Shown here: positions 7,180 through 16,771 of the stretch, piece by piece
Numbering within the stretch: position 1 is the stretch's first letter
Layout: each line of letters starts with the position of its first letter
DNA from: Burkholderiales bacterium
GTDB lineage: Bacteria > Pseudomonadota > Gammaproteobacteria > Burkholderiales > Casimicrobiaceae
Direction: 5' to 3'
Assembly: GCA_031275075.1 (NCBI GenBank)
Contig: JAISPI010000014.1
Coordinates: forward strand, 1-25,335
Length of the DNA: 25,335 nt
Notes under the pieces: generated by a model
Told to the model about the DNA's origin: nothing
The model's database searches: none
Seen by the model: the letters and a program-made list of their open reading frames with translations, nothing else
Translations under genes and position numbers: made by a program

Positions 7180-8107
7180 ATTTCGAAAGGGTTCCTTTTA
7201 AAATCGCCAGACACAACGTTTCCATCGACATCCCTGCCGCCCGCGCCGCCATCGGCACCAGGCTGTGCGCCGTCATTCCCGGCACCGTATTCGCTTCCAG
7301 AAAAAACCACTGCCCGTCGTCGCGCAGCATCACGTCCAACCGGCCCCACCCGCAACAACCCAAAACCTGAAACGCGGCCAGCGCCTGTGTCCGTATCCGT
7401 TCTTCCAACGCCTCGGGGAGTCCGGATGGACAGAAATACTGCGTGTCGTCCGAAAAATATTTGTGTTCGTAATCGTAATTACCGTCCGGCGCAGCGATAC
7501 GCACTAACGGCAATGTGCAACCATCGACAACCGCCGCCGTCAATTCCACGCCTTGGATGAACGCCTCGGCGATCACCAAAGGATCGTGACGCGCTGCTTC
7601 GGTATACGCTTCGGCCAGACGCCGTGAATCGGCGTGGTCGATCCTGACGATGCCGATGCTCGAACCTTCATGCGCCGGTTTCAGTATCAACGGCAAACCC
7701 AACGTGTCGACGAGTTGCGTCCAGTCGGTACGCGCATCAACGACTTGATACGGCGGCGTCGGAATCCCGGCTGTCAACCACACCATCTTGGTGCGCCACT
7801 TGTCCATTGCCAGCGCCGACGCCGCAACGCCACTGCCGGTGTACGGAATGCCCAGCGTTTCCAGCACCGCTTGCACTGTCCCGTCCTCGCCGCCACGACC
7901 ATGCAGCATGTTGAACACCCGCGTAAATCCTTCGTCTTTTAACGTCCACAACGGTTTTTCGGCCGGATCGAACGCACGAGCGTCAATTCCTTGCGCCTGT
8001 AACGCCGACAGCACATTGCGGCCCGACATCAGCGATACCTCGCGCTCTGCCGAATGGCCGCCCAGCAGCACCGCCACTTTGCCGAAATCCGTCGTCTCTT
8101 TTTCCAT
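7169..8107 (-). CDS. ddl: D-alanine--D-alanine ligase
   Basis: Ddl joins two D-alanines with ATP to make the dipeptide that MurF adds to the wall precursor. It is an ATP-grasp enzyme of 312 residues. Visible are the N-terminal VAVLLGGHSAEREVSLMSG, the substrate loop LKPAHEGSSIGIV, and the C-terminal metal-binding run GRLDVM...FFLEANTVPGMT, where D, E and N are the magnesium ligands, followed by HSLVPMAA, which points to the DdlB type. The start is ATG at 8107, 5 bases after the murB stop. Longer in-frame starts run into murB and translate poorly. The gene ends overlapping ftsQ, so the two are probably coupled. Confidence 0.97.
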   Translation of the reverse strand: MEKETTDFGKVAVLLGGHSAEREVSLMSGRNVLSALQAQGIDARAFDPAEKPLWTLKDEGFTRVFNMLHGRGGEDGTVQAVLETLGIPYTGSGVAASALAMDKWRTKMVWLTAGIPTPPYQVVDARTDWTQLVDTLGLPLILKPAHEGSSIGIVRIDHADSRRLAEAYTEAARHDPLVIAEAFIQGVELTAAVVDGCTLPLVRIAAPDGNYDYEHKYFSDDTQYFCPSGLPEALEERIRTQALAAFQVLGCCGWGRLDVMLRDDGQWFFLEANTVPGMTAHSLVPMAARAAGMSMETLCLAILKGTLSKYVA

Positions 8108-8112
8108 ACCGC

Positions 8113-9033
8113 TCACACCACTTCTCCAAGAATCTTCACTTCCGGCTGTAAACGCACGCCGGTTTTCATTTCGACCCTTTGTTGCACCTGCGCGATTAAC
8201 GTCTCGATATCGGCAGCCCGCGCCGCGCCTTTCGGGTTGACGATGAAGTTGGCGTGTTTTTCCGACACCGAAGCGCCGCCAACCGTCAAGCCTTTCAACC
8301 CACATGATTCGATCAGCCGTGCCGCGTAATCGCCGGACGGATTGCGAAACACGCTACCAGCGTTCGGCAACTCCAGCGGTTGCGATACCAGCCGCTTCGC
8401 CAACAACGTTTTGATCTCCGCTTGCGCCGTCTCGACCGATTGCACATCACCCGTCGCAAAACGGAACCAGGCGCCGGTGAAAATCTCTGGTAACGATGGC
8501 TCTTTGCGCTGCACTTGCCGGTAACTAATGTCGTACTCGTCTGCCGTGCGTACGCAACGCTCTCCGGCGCGTGTTACCACCTCGACACGCAACACATAAG
8601 TCCAAGTCTCGCTGCCGTAGCACCCGGCGTTCATCGCCAGCGCACCGCCGACCGTGCCGGGGATACCCGCCAAAAACGCCGCATCGATCTTGCCTTGCGC
8701 TGCCGCCAAACGCGCCAGCTTCGCACACGTCAAGCCCGCCGGCGCGTAAATGGTGCCGTCGTCCTCCAACCGCATCGCCGAAGTGCCATCGTGTGTTAAC
8801 ACCACGACACCGCGTATTCCACCATCGCGGATCAATACATTGCTGCCCAACCCCAACACCGTAACAGGCACATCCGCTGGCAACTGCCGTAAAAAATGCG
8901 CAAGGTCTTCACTATCGACCGGCGTATAAATCATCTCAGCCAAGCCGCCGACGCGCCAGCTCGTGTGACGCGCCATTGCCACATCGAAGCGGAGATCACC
9001 GCGCAAACCGTCGAAAGCAAGCCGCAAGCTCAT
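8113..9033 (-). CDS. murB: UDP-N-acetylenolpyruvoylglucosamine reductase
   Basis: MurB is the FAD enzyme that uses NADPH to reduce the enolpyruvyl group, forming UDP-MurNAc. The 306-residue protein shows the FAD-binding motifs NTSWRVGG-like (HTSWRVGG), VTVLGLGSNVLIRDGG and AGIPGTVGGALAMNAGCYG, and the catalytic serine in NAGSVFRNP. The ATG at 9033 shares one base with the murC stop (TGATG). An in-frame GTG three bases earlier would give a 4-base overlap; AAGGA serves both. MurB inside the cluster between murC and ddl is seen in some betaproteobacterial orders and is absent from this place in E. coli. Confidence 0.96.
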   Translation of the reverse strand: MSLRLAFDGLRGDLRFDVAMARHTSWRVGGLAEMIYTPVDSEDLAHFLRQLPADVPVTVLGLGSNVLIRDGGIRGVVVLTHDGTSAMRLEDDGTIYAPAGLTCAKLARLAAAQGKIDAAFLAGIPGTVGGALAMNAGCYGSETWTYVLRVEVVTRAGERCVRTADEYDISYRQVQRKEPSLPEIFTGAWFRFATGDVQSVETAQAEIKTLLAKRLVSQPLELPNAGSVFRNPSGDYAARLIESCGLKGLTVGGASVSEKHANFIVNPKGAARAADIETLIAQVQQRVEMKTGVRLQPEVKILGEVV

Positions 9034-10433
9034 CACGCGCTTTCCTTTCCGGCCATCTGCCGTAACCGCGGCGCCACCGTGCCGATGTTGCCGGCGCCCA
9101 TCGTCAATACCACGTCACCGTCTTTCAGCAACGAAGCCAATACCTGCGGCACTTCGTCGATCTGCTCAACAAATACCGGATCGATCTTCCCTGCCACCCG
9201 CAACGTCCGCGCCAGCGCGCGCCCATCGGCAGCGACAATCGGCGTTTCCCCGGCCGGATACACATCAACCAATACCAACACATCGGCCTGCGACAACACC
9301 GCAACAAAGTCTTCGAACAAATCGCGCGTGCGCGTATAGCGATGCGGCTGAAACACCAGTACCAGCCGCCGTCCATCGAAACTGTCGCGCGCAGCTCCCA
9401 ACGTCGCGGCGATTTCATTGGGGTGATGGCCGTAATCATCAATCAAGGTGTACGAACCGCCGTCAGGCAACGGAATTTCGCCGTAACGCTGGAAACGCCG
9501 TCCGACGCCCTTGAATCCGGCGAGCGCCCGGACAATCGCCTCCTCGTCCACACCAACCTCGCGACCAACGGCAATCGCCGCCAACGCGTTTTGCACACTG
9601 TGCCGCCCGGGCAACGCCAGCGTCACCGTCAAATCGGTGAAGCCGCGTTGGGTGGCTACGAAATGCACCGTTCCGCGCCTGTTTTCTACTTGCCGCGCTT
9701 GCAACATCGCGTCTTCCGAAAAACCATAGCTCACCACCGGACGTCCGACTTGCGGCAGAATCTCGCGCACATGAACATCATCAATGCATGCCACCACCGC
9801 GCCGTAAAACGGCAAACGTTGAAGAAACTCAATGAATGCTTTTTTAAGCCGCGCAAAATCGTGCTCATACGTTTCCATGTGATCGGCGTCGATGTTCGTC
9901 ACCACCGACAACACCGGCGACAAATGCAAAAACGACGCGTCCGATTCATCCGCTTCGGCCACCAGAAAATCGCCGCTGCCCAAACGCGCGTTGGCGTCCG
10001 CCGCCAGCAAACGGCCACCGATCACAAACGTCGGATCGAAACCGCCTTCAGCCAGCACCGACGCCACCAAACTTGTCGTCGTCGTTTTGCCGTGTGTGCC
10101 GGCAATCGCAATGCCGCGTTTTAACCGCATCAGTTCGGCCAGCATCAACGCCCGCGCCACCACCGGAATACCTGCTTGCCGCGCCGCCACCACTTCCGGA
10201 TTGTTCGCCGCCACTGCCGTCGACACCACCACCGCATCGGCATCTCGAATGTGCTCAGCCGCGTGTCCCTGCCAGACCTCAACCCCCAACGAACGCAACC
10301 GCGCCGTCGCAGCATTGTCGCTGAGATCCGACCCCGACACCTGATAGCCGAGGTTCACCAGCACTTCAGCAATGCCACTCATGCCAACACCGCCGATACC
10401 AACAAAGTGCAGTTGTTTCACCTTGTGCTTCAT
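9033..10433 (-). CDS. murC: UDP-N-acetylmuramate--L-alanine ligase
   Basis: MurC adds L-alanine to UDP-MurNAc using ATP, the first of the four Mur ligase steps in the cytoplasm. At 466 residues it fits the family. The N-terminal Rossmann motif HFVGIGGVGMSGIAEVL is at 9-25, the ATP loop GTHGKTTTT at 112-120 has the THG form expected of MurC, and the central domain has NIDADHMETY. The C-terminal domain has DDYGHHPNEI. The start is ATG at 10433, overlapping the murG stop by four bases (ATGA), with GGGGAGA upstream. The longer open frame upstream lies inside murG and is not real coding. Confidence 0.97.
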   Translation of the reverse strand: MKHKVKQLHFVGIGGVGMSGIAEVLVNLGYQVSGSDLSDNAATARLRSLGVEVWQGHAAEHIRDADAVVVSTAVAANNPEVVAARQAGIPVVARALMLAELMRLKRGIAIAGTHGKTTTTSLVASVLAEGGFDPTFVIGGRLLAADANARLGSGDFLVAEADESDASFLHLSPVLSVVTNIDADHMETYEHDFARLKKAFIEFLQRLPFYGAVVACIDDVHVREILPQVGRPVVSYGFSEDAMLQARQVENRRGTVHFVATQRGFTDLTVTLALPGRHSVQNALAAIAVGREVGVDEEAIVRALAGFKGVGRRFQRYGEIPLPDGGSYTLIDDYGHHPNEIAATLGAARDSFDGRRLVLVFQPHRYTRTRDLFEDFVAVLSQADVLVLVDVYPAGETPIVAADGRALARTLRVAGKIDPVFVEQIDEVPQVLASLLKDGDVVLTMGAGNIGTVAPRLRQMAGKESA

Positions 10434-11593
10434 GAAGCATCTCCCCTGGCGTCTCCCTGAACATCTTTGTTCTGTCTGTGTTTGCTCTGATAAGCCACTC
10501 CCAGCGCCATGCACACTTGCGCCGCCGTTTCCGCTGCGTCGGTCTTGCGAAACGCAAACGCCAGCTCCGCCATCAGCAGCGCCTTTTCGCGTGTCAACGT
10601 GCGCAACATTTCCGCCAAAGCATCGGGCGTCAATGCGTCTTGTGTTTTCTTGACGGCAGCGCCGACATCAACCAGGAACTGTGCGTTGGCGCTCTGTTCA
10701 TCGGCAATCGCTCCCGGCAACGGCACAATCAATGCGCCGACGCCAACGGTGGCAAGTTCGGCCATCGTAATCGCTCCGCCGCGGCAGATAACGAAATCGG
10801 CGTCAGCATACGCTTGCGCCATTTCTTCGATGAACGGCACGCACTCGGCCTCGACCCCATATTGCGCGTAAGTCGCACGCAATGCCTCGATGTGACGCGC
10901 GCCCGCTTGGTGGATAACGCGCGGCCTTTGTTCAACCGGTAATTGCGCCAGCGCCGCCGGGACACAAAGATTCAACGCCTGCGCGCCTAAACTGCCGCCG
11001 ACCACCAACAGGCGCAATGCCCCTTGCCGGTCAGCGAAACGCTCTAAGGGCGACACCTGTTGCGCCATGTCATCACGTATCGGATTGCCGACCCACACCA
11101 CTTTCGCTTCGATGTTCGCCTTGCGGCTAGCGCCCAATACGCCGGGAAGTCCTGTCAATATTTTGTCAGCGCCGTGCTTCAACACCCGGTTCGCCAGCCC
11201 GGGCACCGCATTTGCTTCGTGAATCACCAGCGGCAAACCGCACGCCACCGCCGTGAAAGCGCCGGGGAACGATGCGAAACCACCAAATCCCATCACCACA
11301 TCGGGACGCCGTCGTCGCAAAATACTGCGGCTCTGATAGCACGCCCTCAACAATGCAAACGGTCCCAACAACAACGTCTTCAATCCCTTGCCGCGCACAC
11401 CACGGAACGACACGCTCTCGAAAGCAATTCCCTCCTGTGACACCAAGGTTGCTTCCATACCATCACGAGTCCCCAGCCAAAACACATCCCAGCCATACGC
11501 CTGCAAACGCCGCGCCACCGCGATGCCGGGGAAAACATGGCCGCCGGTGCCGCCGGCAGTCATCATCACCGTGCCTTTGCCGTATTTGCTCAT
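10430..11593 (-). CDS. murG: Undecaprenyldiphospho-muramoylpentapeptide beta-N-acetylglucosaminyltransferase
   Basis: MurG transfers GlcNAc from UDP-GlcNAc to lipid I, giving lipid II on the inner face of the membrane. The glycine-rich loop TAGGTGGHVFPG is at 12-23 and the second G-loop LLVVGGSLGAQALN at about 195-208. The UDP-binding acid is E279. The protein is 387 residues, some 30 longer than the E. coli enzyme, mainly through a polar C-terminal tail. Two usually conserved spots differ: HEAN at 125-128 where HEQN is usual, and CRGGA at 270-274 where CRSGA or SRAGA is usual. The start ATG at 11593 overlaps the ftsW stop by four bases. Confidence 0.95.
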   Translation of the reverse strand: MSKYGKGTVMMTAGGTGGHVFPGIAVARRLQAYGWDVFWLGTRDGMEATLVSQEGIAFESVSFRGVRGKGLKTLLLGPFALLRACYQSRSILRRRRPDVVMGFGGFASFPGAFTAVACGLPLVIHEANAVPGLANRVLKHGADKILTGLPGVLGASRKANIEAKVVWVGNPIRDDMAQQVSPLERFADRQGALRLLVVGGSLGAQALNLCVPAALAQLPVEQRPRVIHQAGARHIEALRATYAQYGVEAECVPFIEEMAQAYADADFVICRGGAITMAELATVGVGALIVPLPGAIADEQSANAQFLVDVGAAVKKTQDALTPDALAEMLRTLTREKALLMAELAFAFRKTDAAETAAQVCMALGVAYQSKHRQNKDVQGDARGDAS

Positions 11594-12819
11594 ACGTTGT
11601 GCCCATTCAAAAGACGACGGTTTTCGTAATCGACGCGCAACAGCACCGCTACCGCCACGCAGCTGGCGACGAGGCCGCTGCCGCCGAATGATAAAAACGG
11701 CAATGTCAATCCCTTGGTCGGCAACACACCCATGTTGACCCCCATGTTGATAAACGCCTGAGCGCCAAACCAGATGCCGATTCCATGCGCCGTCAATGCT
11801 GAAAAGGGTTGCTGCAAACGCGCCGCCTGCCGACCTATCATCCAGGCGCGAAACAGCAGCCACATAAATAACAAGATCACCACCAGCACACCGACAAACC
11901 CCAATTCCTCGGCGATCACCGCCAACAGAAAATCAGTGTGCGCTTCCGGCAAATACAACAGCTTTTCAACACTGTCGCCAAGTCCGACACCAAAAAACTC
12001 GCCACGCCCAAATGCCATCAACGAATGCGTCAACTGATACCCTTTCCCGAGCGGGTCTTCCCAAGGTTTCAGAAACGTCATCAGCCGTTCCAGCCGGTAG
12101 GGCGCCGCAACCAGAATCCCGCCCAGCGCAAACGGCAACAACGCCAGCAAACCGGTAATAATGCGGCCATCGAGTCCGCCAATGAACAACACGCCGAAAC
12201 CGATGGCCACAATCACCACGAGCGCGCCGAAGTCCGGCTCCAGCAACAGCAAGCTGCCGACCAGCACCATCGCTGTAAACAACGGTAGAAAACCACGCAC
12301 CAATGTCTTGGCCATCGGCTGATGCGCCGGCAGAAATTCCGCCTTTCGCACCGCATAGCTGGCCGCATAAAAAATCACCGCCAGCTTCATCAGCTCGGAC
12401 GGTTGTACGTTAGTGAAATACAGCGGCAACCAGCGACGCGCGCCGTTTACCGATTTTCCGATGCCGGGAATCAACACCAGCACCAACAACAAAAGTCCAA
12501 ACAAAAAGAGCCAAGGCGCCAGTTTTTGCCAAGTCGCCATCGGCAATTGAAACGCCACTACCGCGCACAACAACGCCACCACCACATACAACGTGTGCCG
12601 TACCAGAAAATACCAGGATCGATAACCGGTAAAGCTGCTGGCCTCGGCCATCGCCATCGACGCCGAATACACCATCACCAGCCCCAGCGTCAGCAACATC
12701 AGCACTGTCCATAACAGCGACGCATCGTAAGCCGCCATCGCCCGCCGGTTTTTCTTCTTCAGCGTCTCGGCACCGAGACCACCGAAGATACGCTCGAACG
12801 ATGTGCGTACTTGGTTCAT
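11590..12819 (-). CDS. ftsW: Septal peptidoglycan glycosyltransferase FtsW (SEDS family)
   Basis: FtsW is the SEDS-family membrane polymerase that, together with FtsI, makes septal peptidoglycan from lipid II. The 409-residue protein has about ten membrane helices after a cytoplasmic N-terminus of some 30 residues. Family marks are LVMVYSAS in the first helix, KSVNGARRWL and QPSELMKLA in the early loops, LEPDFGALVV around the proposed catalytic aspartate region, the GEFFGVGLGDSVEKLLYLPEAHTDF loop in shortened form (GVGLGDS...LPEAHTDF), and LPFLSFGGSGL near the end. The start ATG at 12819 overlaps the murD stop by four bases. Confidence 0.97.
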   Translation of the reverse strand: MNQVRTSFERIFGGLGAETLKKKNRRAMAAYDASLLWTVLMLLTLGLVMVYSASMAMAEASSFTGYRSWYFLVRHTLYVVVALLCAVVAFQLPMATWQKLAPWLFLFGLLLLVLVLIPGIGKSVNGARRWLPLYFTNVQPSELMKLAVIFYAASYAVRKAEFLPAHQPMAKTLVRGFLPLFTAMVLVGSLLLLEPDFGALVVIVAIGFGVLFIGGLDGRIITGLLALLPFALGGILVAAPYRLERLMTFLKPWEDPLGKGYQLTHSLMAFGRGEFFGVGLGDSVEKLLYLPEAHTDFLLAVIAEELGFVGVLVVILLFMWLLFRAWMIGRQAARLQQPFSALTAHGIGIWFGAQAFINMGVNMGVLPTKGLTLPFLSFGGSGLVASCVAVAVLLRVDYENRRLLNGHNV

Positions 12820-14189
12820 ACCGCGCCTCCCATCGCCCGCACCGCTTCGGCAAACGCCCGGCCACGCGCCATGTAATCGCTGAACTGATCAAGACTGGCA
12901 CAGGCCGGCGACAACAAGACCGTGTCGCCTGATTGTGCCAACACGCGCGCCCTCGTTATTGCCGTCGCCAGCGTACCGCAATGTTCAACGGTAACGCCGT
13001 AACACATCAACGCAGTTTCAATCTGCGGCGCGTCACGGCCAATCAAAAACACGGTTCGACAGCAACCGGCCACCGTTGCCGCCAGCGGCGCGAAATCCTG
13101 TCCCTTACCATCACCACCGGCGATCAACATCAGCGGCGAAGCCATACCATTGAGCGCTGCCTGTGTTGCTGCCACCGTCGTCGCTTTCGAGTCGTTGATA
13201 TAACGCACGCCATCGACAACGCCGACTTCCTCCATCCGATGCGGAAGCCCGCGAAATTCTTTTAACGCCGTCAATACCGTCTCATCGACCGTGGTTACGC
13301 ACGATGTCAGCGCCAATGCCGCCAACGCGTTCAACGCATTGTGATGACCCGCCAATGCCAGCGCCGACACCGGCAACAGCGGCGCCGCCCCGCGCATCAA
13401 CCACATAGCGCCATGATGCTCGGCAAGTCGCCAGGACAACGACGCATCGGCAGGAGCCTTCCGTCCAAACCACCGCACAGGCAATTCCGCCATCTGCATC
13501 TTTGTCACATACGGATCGTCAGCGTTCAACACCTGTTGTTTCGCCCGGCGAAAAATCGTCGCTTTGGCAGCCGCGTAAGCATCAACACCGGAATAACGGT
13601 CGAGATGATTTTCTGAAATGTTCAACACCGTCGCCGCCGCTGGCGCCAGCGTAACCGTCGTCTCCAACTGATAACTCGACAATTCAAGCACGAACACATC
13701 CGGCCAGATAGCATTGCCCTCGATTTTTTCCAGCACATCAAGCACCGCATCGCCGATGTTGCCTGCCGCAATCGCCGTCAGCCCCGCCGCTTCACACAGC
13801 GTACGGGTCAGTTCGGTCGTCGTCGTTTTTCCGTTGGTGCCGGTAATCGCCAAGACTTTTTGCTCTTTGGGAAGCGCCCGCGCAAACAATTCGACATCGC
13901 CGACCAACGCTACACCACGCGCAACCGCCTGCCGGATCAGCGGCTGGTCTTTCGCCACGCCCGGCGAGATTGCGATCATATCGATACCGTCGAACAACGT
14001 CGGCGTCAACGGCCCGCAATGAATGTTCACTTGCGGCCATTCACGTTGAACACGTTCCGCATACGGCGGTGTTTCTCGTGTGTCGGCAACGGTTACCTCC
14101 GCGCCACGACGCAGAAGGTAGCGCACCAGCGAAAAGCCGGTGAGCCCAAGCCCCAACACCAACACCCGACGATGCGATAATGCCTTCAT
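12816..14189 (-). CDS. murD: UDP-N-acetylmuramoyl-L-alanine--D-glutamate ligase
   Basis: MurD adds D-glutamate to UDP-MurNAc-L-Ala in the cytoplasm. The 457-residue protein has the N-terminal VLVLGLGLTGFS nucleotide-type fold, the ATP loop GTNGKTTTT at 117-125, the ELSSYQLE motif and NISENHLDRY in the central domain, and NDSKATTVAAT and SPACASLDQF in the C-terminal domain. The ATG at 14189 has AAGGAG only two bases away, an unusually short spacing, but it gives the normal family start. The 31-base gap to mraY is one of the few places in the run where genes do not overlap. Confidence 0.97.
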   Translation of the reverse strand: MKALSHRRVLVLGLGLTGFSLVRYLLRRGAEVTVADTRETPPYAERVQREWPQVNIHCGPLTPTLFDGIDMIAISPGVAKDQPLIRQAVARGVALVGDVELFARALPKEQKVLAITGTNGKTTTTELTRTLCEAAGLTAIAAGNIGDAVLDVLEKIEGNAIWPDVFVLELSSYQLETTVTLAPAAATVLNISENHLDRYSGVDAYAAAKATIFRRAKQQVLNADDPYVTKMQMAELPVRWFGRKAPADASLSWRLAEHHGAMWLMRGAAPLLPVSALALAGHHNALNALAALALTSCVTTVDETVLTALKEFRGLPHRMEEVGVVDGVRYINDSKATTVAATQAALNGMASPLMLIAGGDGKGQDFAPLAATVAGCCRTVFLIGRDAPQIETALMCYGVTVEHCGTLATAITRARVLAQSGDTVLLSPACASLDQFSDYMARGRAFAEAVRAMGGAV

Positions 14190-14220
14190 GACTCCTTACC
14201 GTTTCTGCCTTAACATCGTC

Positions 14221-15372
14221 TTAACGTAATTTCAACGTTGACAATCCCACCAGCACCAACAAAATCGTGATGATCCAGAAGCGCACCACGACTTGATTTT
14301 CTTTCCAGCCTTTCAATTCATAGTGGTGATGAATCGGCGCCATTCGGAATACTCGCTTGCCGGTCAATTTGAATGACAGCACCTGAACGATCACCGACAG
14401 CGTTTCAACGACGAATACACCACCCATAATGAACAACACGATTTCCTGACGCACCGCCACCGCGATCGTGCCCAGCATGGCGCCCAACGCCAATGCACCG
14501 ACATCGCCCATAAACACTTCCGCCGGATACGCGTTGAACCACAGGAAGCCAAGACCGGCTCCAACCATCGCGCCGCAAATCACCGCCAACTCGCCGGTAC
14601 CGATAATGACCGGAAATTGCAAATAACTTGCGAATACCGCATTGCCGCTGGTGTAAGCAAAAACACCCAGCGCAGCAGCCACCATCACAGTCGGCATGAT
14701 CGCCAGACCATCGAGACCATCCGTTAGGTTCACGGCGTTGCTGGAACCGACAATCACGAAATAGCTCAACACCACGAAACCTATAATACCGAGCGGATAC
14801 GAAACCGTTTTGAAAAACGGCACGATCAAGTCAGCGTTGCTCGACAGTTGCCAGTCGTAACCGCTGCGCCACATATGCGAAATCATATCGAGCACACCGG
14901 CGTTTCCCGGCACCGACAATGCCAACGCCAGATACAGCGCCGCAACCAAACCAAGCAGCGACTGCCAGAAAAACTTGGCGCGCGCCGACAACCCTTTCGG
15001 GTTGCGGTAAACAACCTTGCGGTAATCATCGATCCAGCCGATAGCACCAAAGCCTATCGTTACCCACAGTACGGCCCAGACAAAGCGGTTGTCGAGATCA
15101 CACCACAGCAACGATGTGATCACGATAGCCACCAGAATCAGCGCGCCGCCCATTGTCGGCGTCCCTGTTTTGGCGAGGTGCGTCTGCGGGCCATCGTGGC
15201 GCACCGCCTGACCGATCTTCATCCGCGCCAGCCAGGTGATCATCCGCGGGCCGATCACAAACGAAATCATCAACGCGGTGATTGTTGCCAACACCGCGCG
15301 CAACGTGATATAGCCAAACACGTTGAATGCGCGGATATCATGCGCAAGAAATTCAGTGAGCCAGAGCAGCAT
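14221..15372 (-). CDS. mraY: Phospho-N-acetylmuramoyl-pentapeptide-transferase
   Basis: MraY moves phospho-MurNAc-pentapeptide to undecaprenyl phosphate, forming lipid I. The 383-residue protein has about ten membrane helices. Cytoplasmic catalytic motifs are complete: GTPTMGG at 70-76, the aspartate pair D115-D116 in GWIDDYRK, NLTDGLDGLA at 215-224, FMGDVGALALG, and the histidine loop APIHHHYELKGW. The start ATG at 15372, with GGAAAG upstream, gives MLLWLTEFLAHD, a start I know from betaproteobacterial MraY, and overlaps the end of murF by 20 bases. An in-frame extension to 15396 is less likely. Confidence 0.97.
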   Translation of the reverse strand: MLLWLTEFLAHDIRAFNVFGYITLRAVLATITALMISFVIGPRMITWLARMKIGQAVRHDGPQTHLAKTGTPTMGGALILVAIVITSLLWCDLDNRFVWAVLWVTIGFGAIGWIDDYRKVVYRNPKGLSARAKFFWQSLLGLVAALYLALALSVPGNAGVLDMISHMWRSGYDWQLSSNADLIVPFFKTVSYPLGIIGFVVLSYFVIVGSSNAVNLTDGLDGLAIMPTVMVAAALGVFAYTSGNAVFASYLQFPVIIGTGELAVICGAMVGAGLGFLWFNAYPAEVFMGDVGALALGAMLGTIAVAVRQEIVLFIMGGVFVVETLSVIVQVLSFKLTGKRVFRMAPIHHHYELKGWKENQVVVRFWIITILLVLVGLSTLKLR

Positions 15373-16771
15373 GAGAATCTTTCCGTTGTGAATCATTCGA
15401 TACCGCTACCAGCGCCGCCACGATTTTGTCCATTTGCATGAAGCGTGAGCCTTTCACCAGCACCGTCCCTGAGTGTTGTGTCAATCTTTCCTGTAACGCA
15501 TCAAGCAGTGTTTCCATCGTTTCGAAATGTTCGGCTCCGGCGCCGAATGCCGTTTGCGCGTGACGCGCCAACACTCCCAACGTCAACAACCGTGTCACAC
15601 CTTTCTTCTTTGCGTATTCACCAGCCTCGTGATGAAACGCTGCCCCGCCCTCACCGACTTCACCCATATCCCCCAACACCAGCCAACGCTCGCCCGTCCG
15701 TGATGTCAGCACATCGATGGCGGCGCGAACCGAATCGGGATTGGCGTTGTAGCTGTCGTCGATCAGGGTCCAGCACGTCCCTAAAGGAATTGCGCTCAAC
15801 CGTCCGGACACTGCGCGGAAGGACGACAAAGCCATCGCTCCGGTCGCCAAGGGCACACCCAACACCGAAGCCGCCGCCAACGCTGCCAACGCGTTCATCG
15901 CCATCGCTCGTCCCGGCAGCGGCAAAAGAAACTCCGCCATGTCTTGACCGATAAACACCTGAAGACGGGTTCCCGTCTCTTCTGCAACAAAAACGCCCCG
16001 AACGTCAGCATTTTCTTCCGTGCCGAAACGGCAAATCGTCCGCCCCAGTCCCTGCGCCTTGTGTCCCCAGAAATCCTTGTAAGCATCGTCGCCGTTGATC
16101 ACAGCACAACCTTGCGGGCGTAACGCTTCAAGCACATCGCCGTGTTCGCGCGCCACTTCCTCGACGCTCTTCATGAACTCCTGATGTTCCCGTTGCGCGT
16201 TGTTGATCACCGCCACATCGGGCTGTGTCCACGCTGCCAATGCCCGTGTCTCGCCACGATGGTTCATCCCCAACTCAATGACCGCCGCCCGATGCGTGTC
16301 GCGCAATTCCAGCAGCGTCAACGGCACACCGATTGCATTGTTCAGATTTCCGTAAGTCGCGTGGACGGCTTCATCGTCAAAATGCGCGCGCAGAATCGCC
16401 GTAATCATTTCTTTGACTGTCGTTTTACCGTTGCTACCGACCACTGCCACCACCGGTAACGTAAACCGCTGCCGCCAGCGTTTGGCCAGCGCGGAAAGCG
16501 CCGCCAGCGTGTCTGGCACGGCAACAACCGGTCTGTAATGAAAACGAGCCGCATGTTGCTCATCGACAAGCGCGGCGGCTCCCGCCTGCAACACCGCATC
16601 GACGAAATCGTGGCCGTCGAAACGTTCGCCCTTGAGCGCAATGAACAACTCTCCCGCATGGATCGTGCGCGAATCGCTGACCACTTTTGACACATCACTG
16701 TCGGAGCCCAGCAAACGACCTCCGGTCATCGCCGCCACATCGCTCAACGACAGCATCGTTTTTTCAATCAT
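15353..16771 (-). CDS. murF: UDP-N-acetylmuramoyl-tripeptide--D-alanyl-D-alanine ligase
   Basis: MurF adds the D-Ala-D-Ala dipeptide made by Ddl, finishing UDP-MurNAc-pentapeptide. The 472-residue protein carries DSRTIHAGELFIALKGERFDGH in its N-terminal domain (shortened: DSRT...FDGHDF), the ATP loop GSNGKTT at 112-118, the INNAQREHQEF-type central motif, and NPDSVRAAIDVL in the C-terminal domain. The start ATG at 16771 overlaps the murE stop (ATGA) and has TGGAG upstream; a GTG four codons earlier is the alternative. The 3' end overlaps mraY. Confidence 0.96.
   Translation of the reverse strand: MIEKTMLSLSDVAAMTGGRLLGSDSDVSKVVSDSRTIHAGELFIALKGERFDGHDFVDAVLQAGAAALVDEQHAARFHYRPVVAVPDTLAALSALAKRWRQRFTLPVVAVVGSNGKTTVKEMITAILRAHFDDEAVHATYGNLNNAIGVPLTLLELRDTHRAAVIELGMNHRGETRALAAWTQPDVAVINNAQREHQEFMKSVEEVAREHGDVLEALRPQGCAVINGDDAYKDFWGHKAQGLGRTICRFGTEENADVRGVFVAEETGTRLQVFIGQDMAEFLLPLPGRAMAMNALAALAAASVLGVPLATGAMALSSFRAVSGRLSAIPLGTCWTLIDDSYNANPDSVRAAIDVLTSRTGERWLVLGDMGEVGEGGAAFHHEAGEYAKKKGVTRLLTLGVLARHAQTAFGAGAEHFETMETLLDALQERLTQHSGTVLVKGSRFMQMDKIVAALVAVSNDSQRKDSHAALAH

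Noticed and set aside
8108..8305. N-terminal extension of Ddl
   Set aside because: It lies inside murB in another frame, and the protein from the ATG at 8107 already has the full family length.
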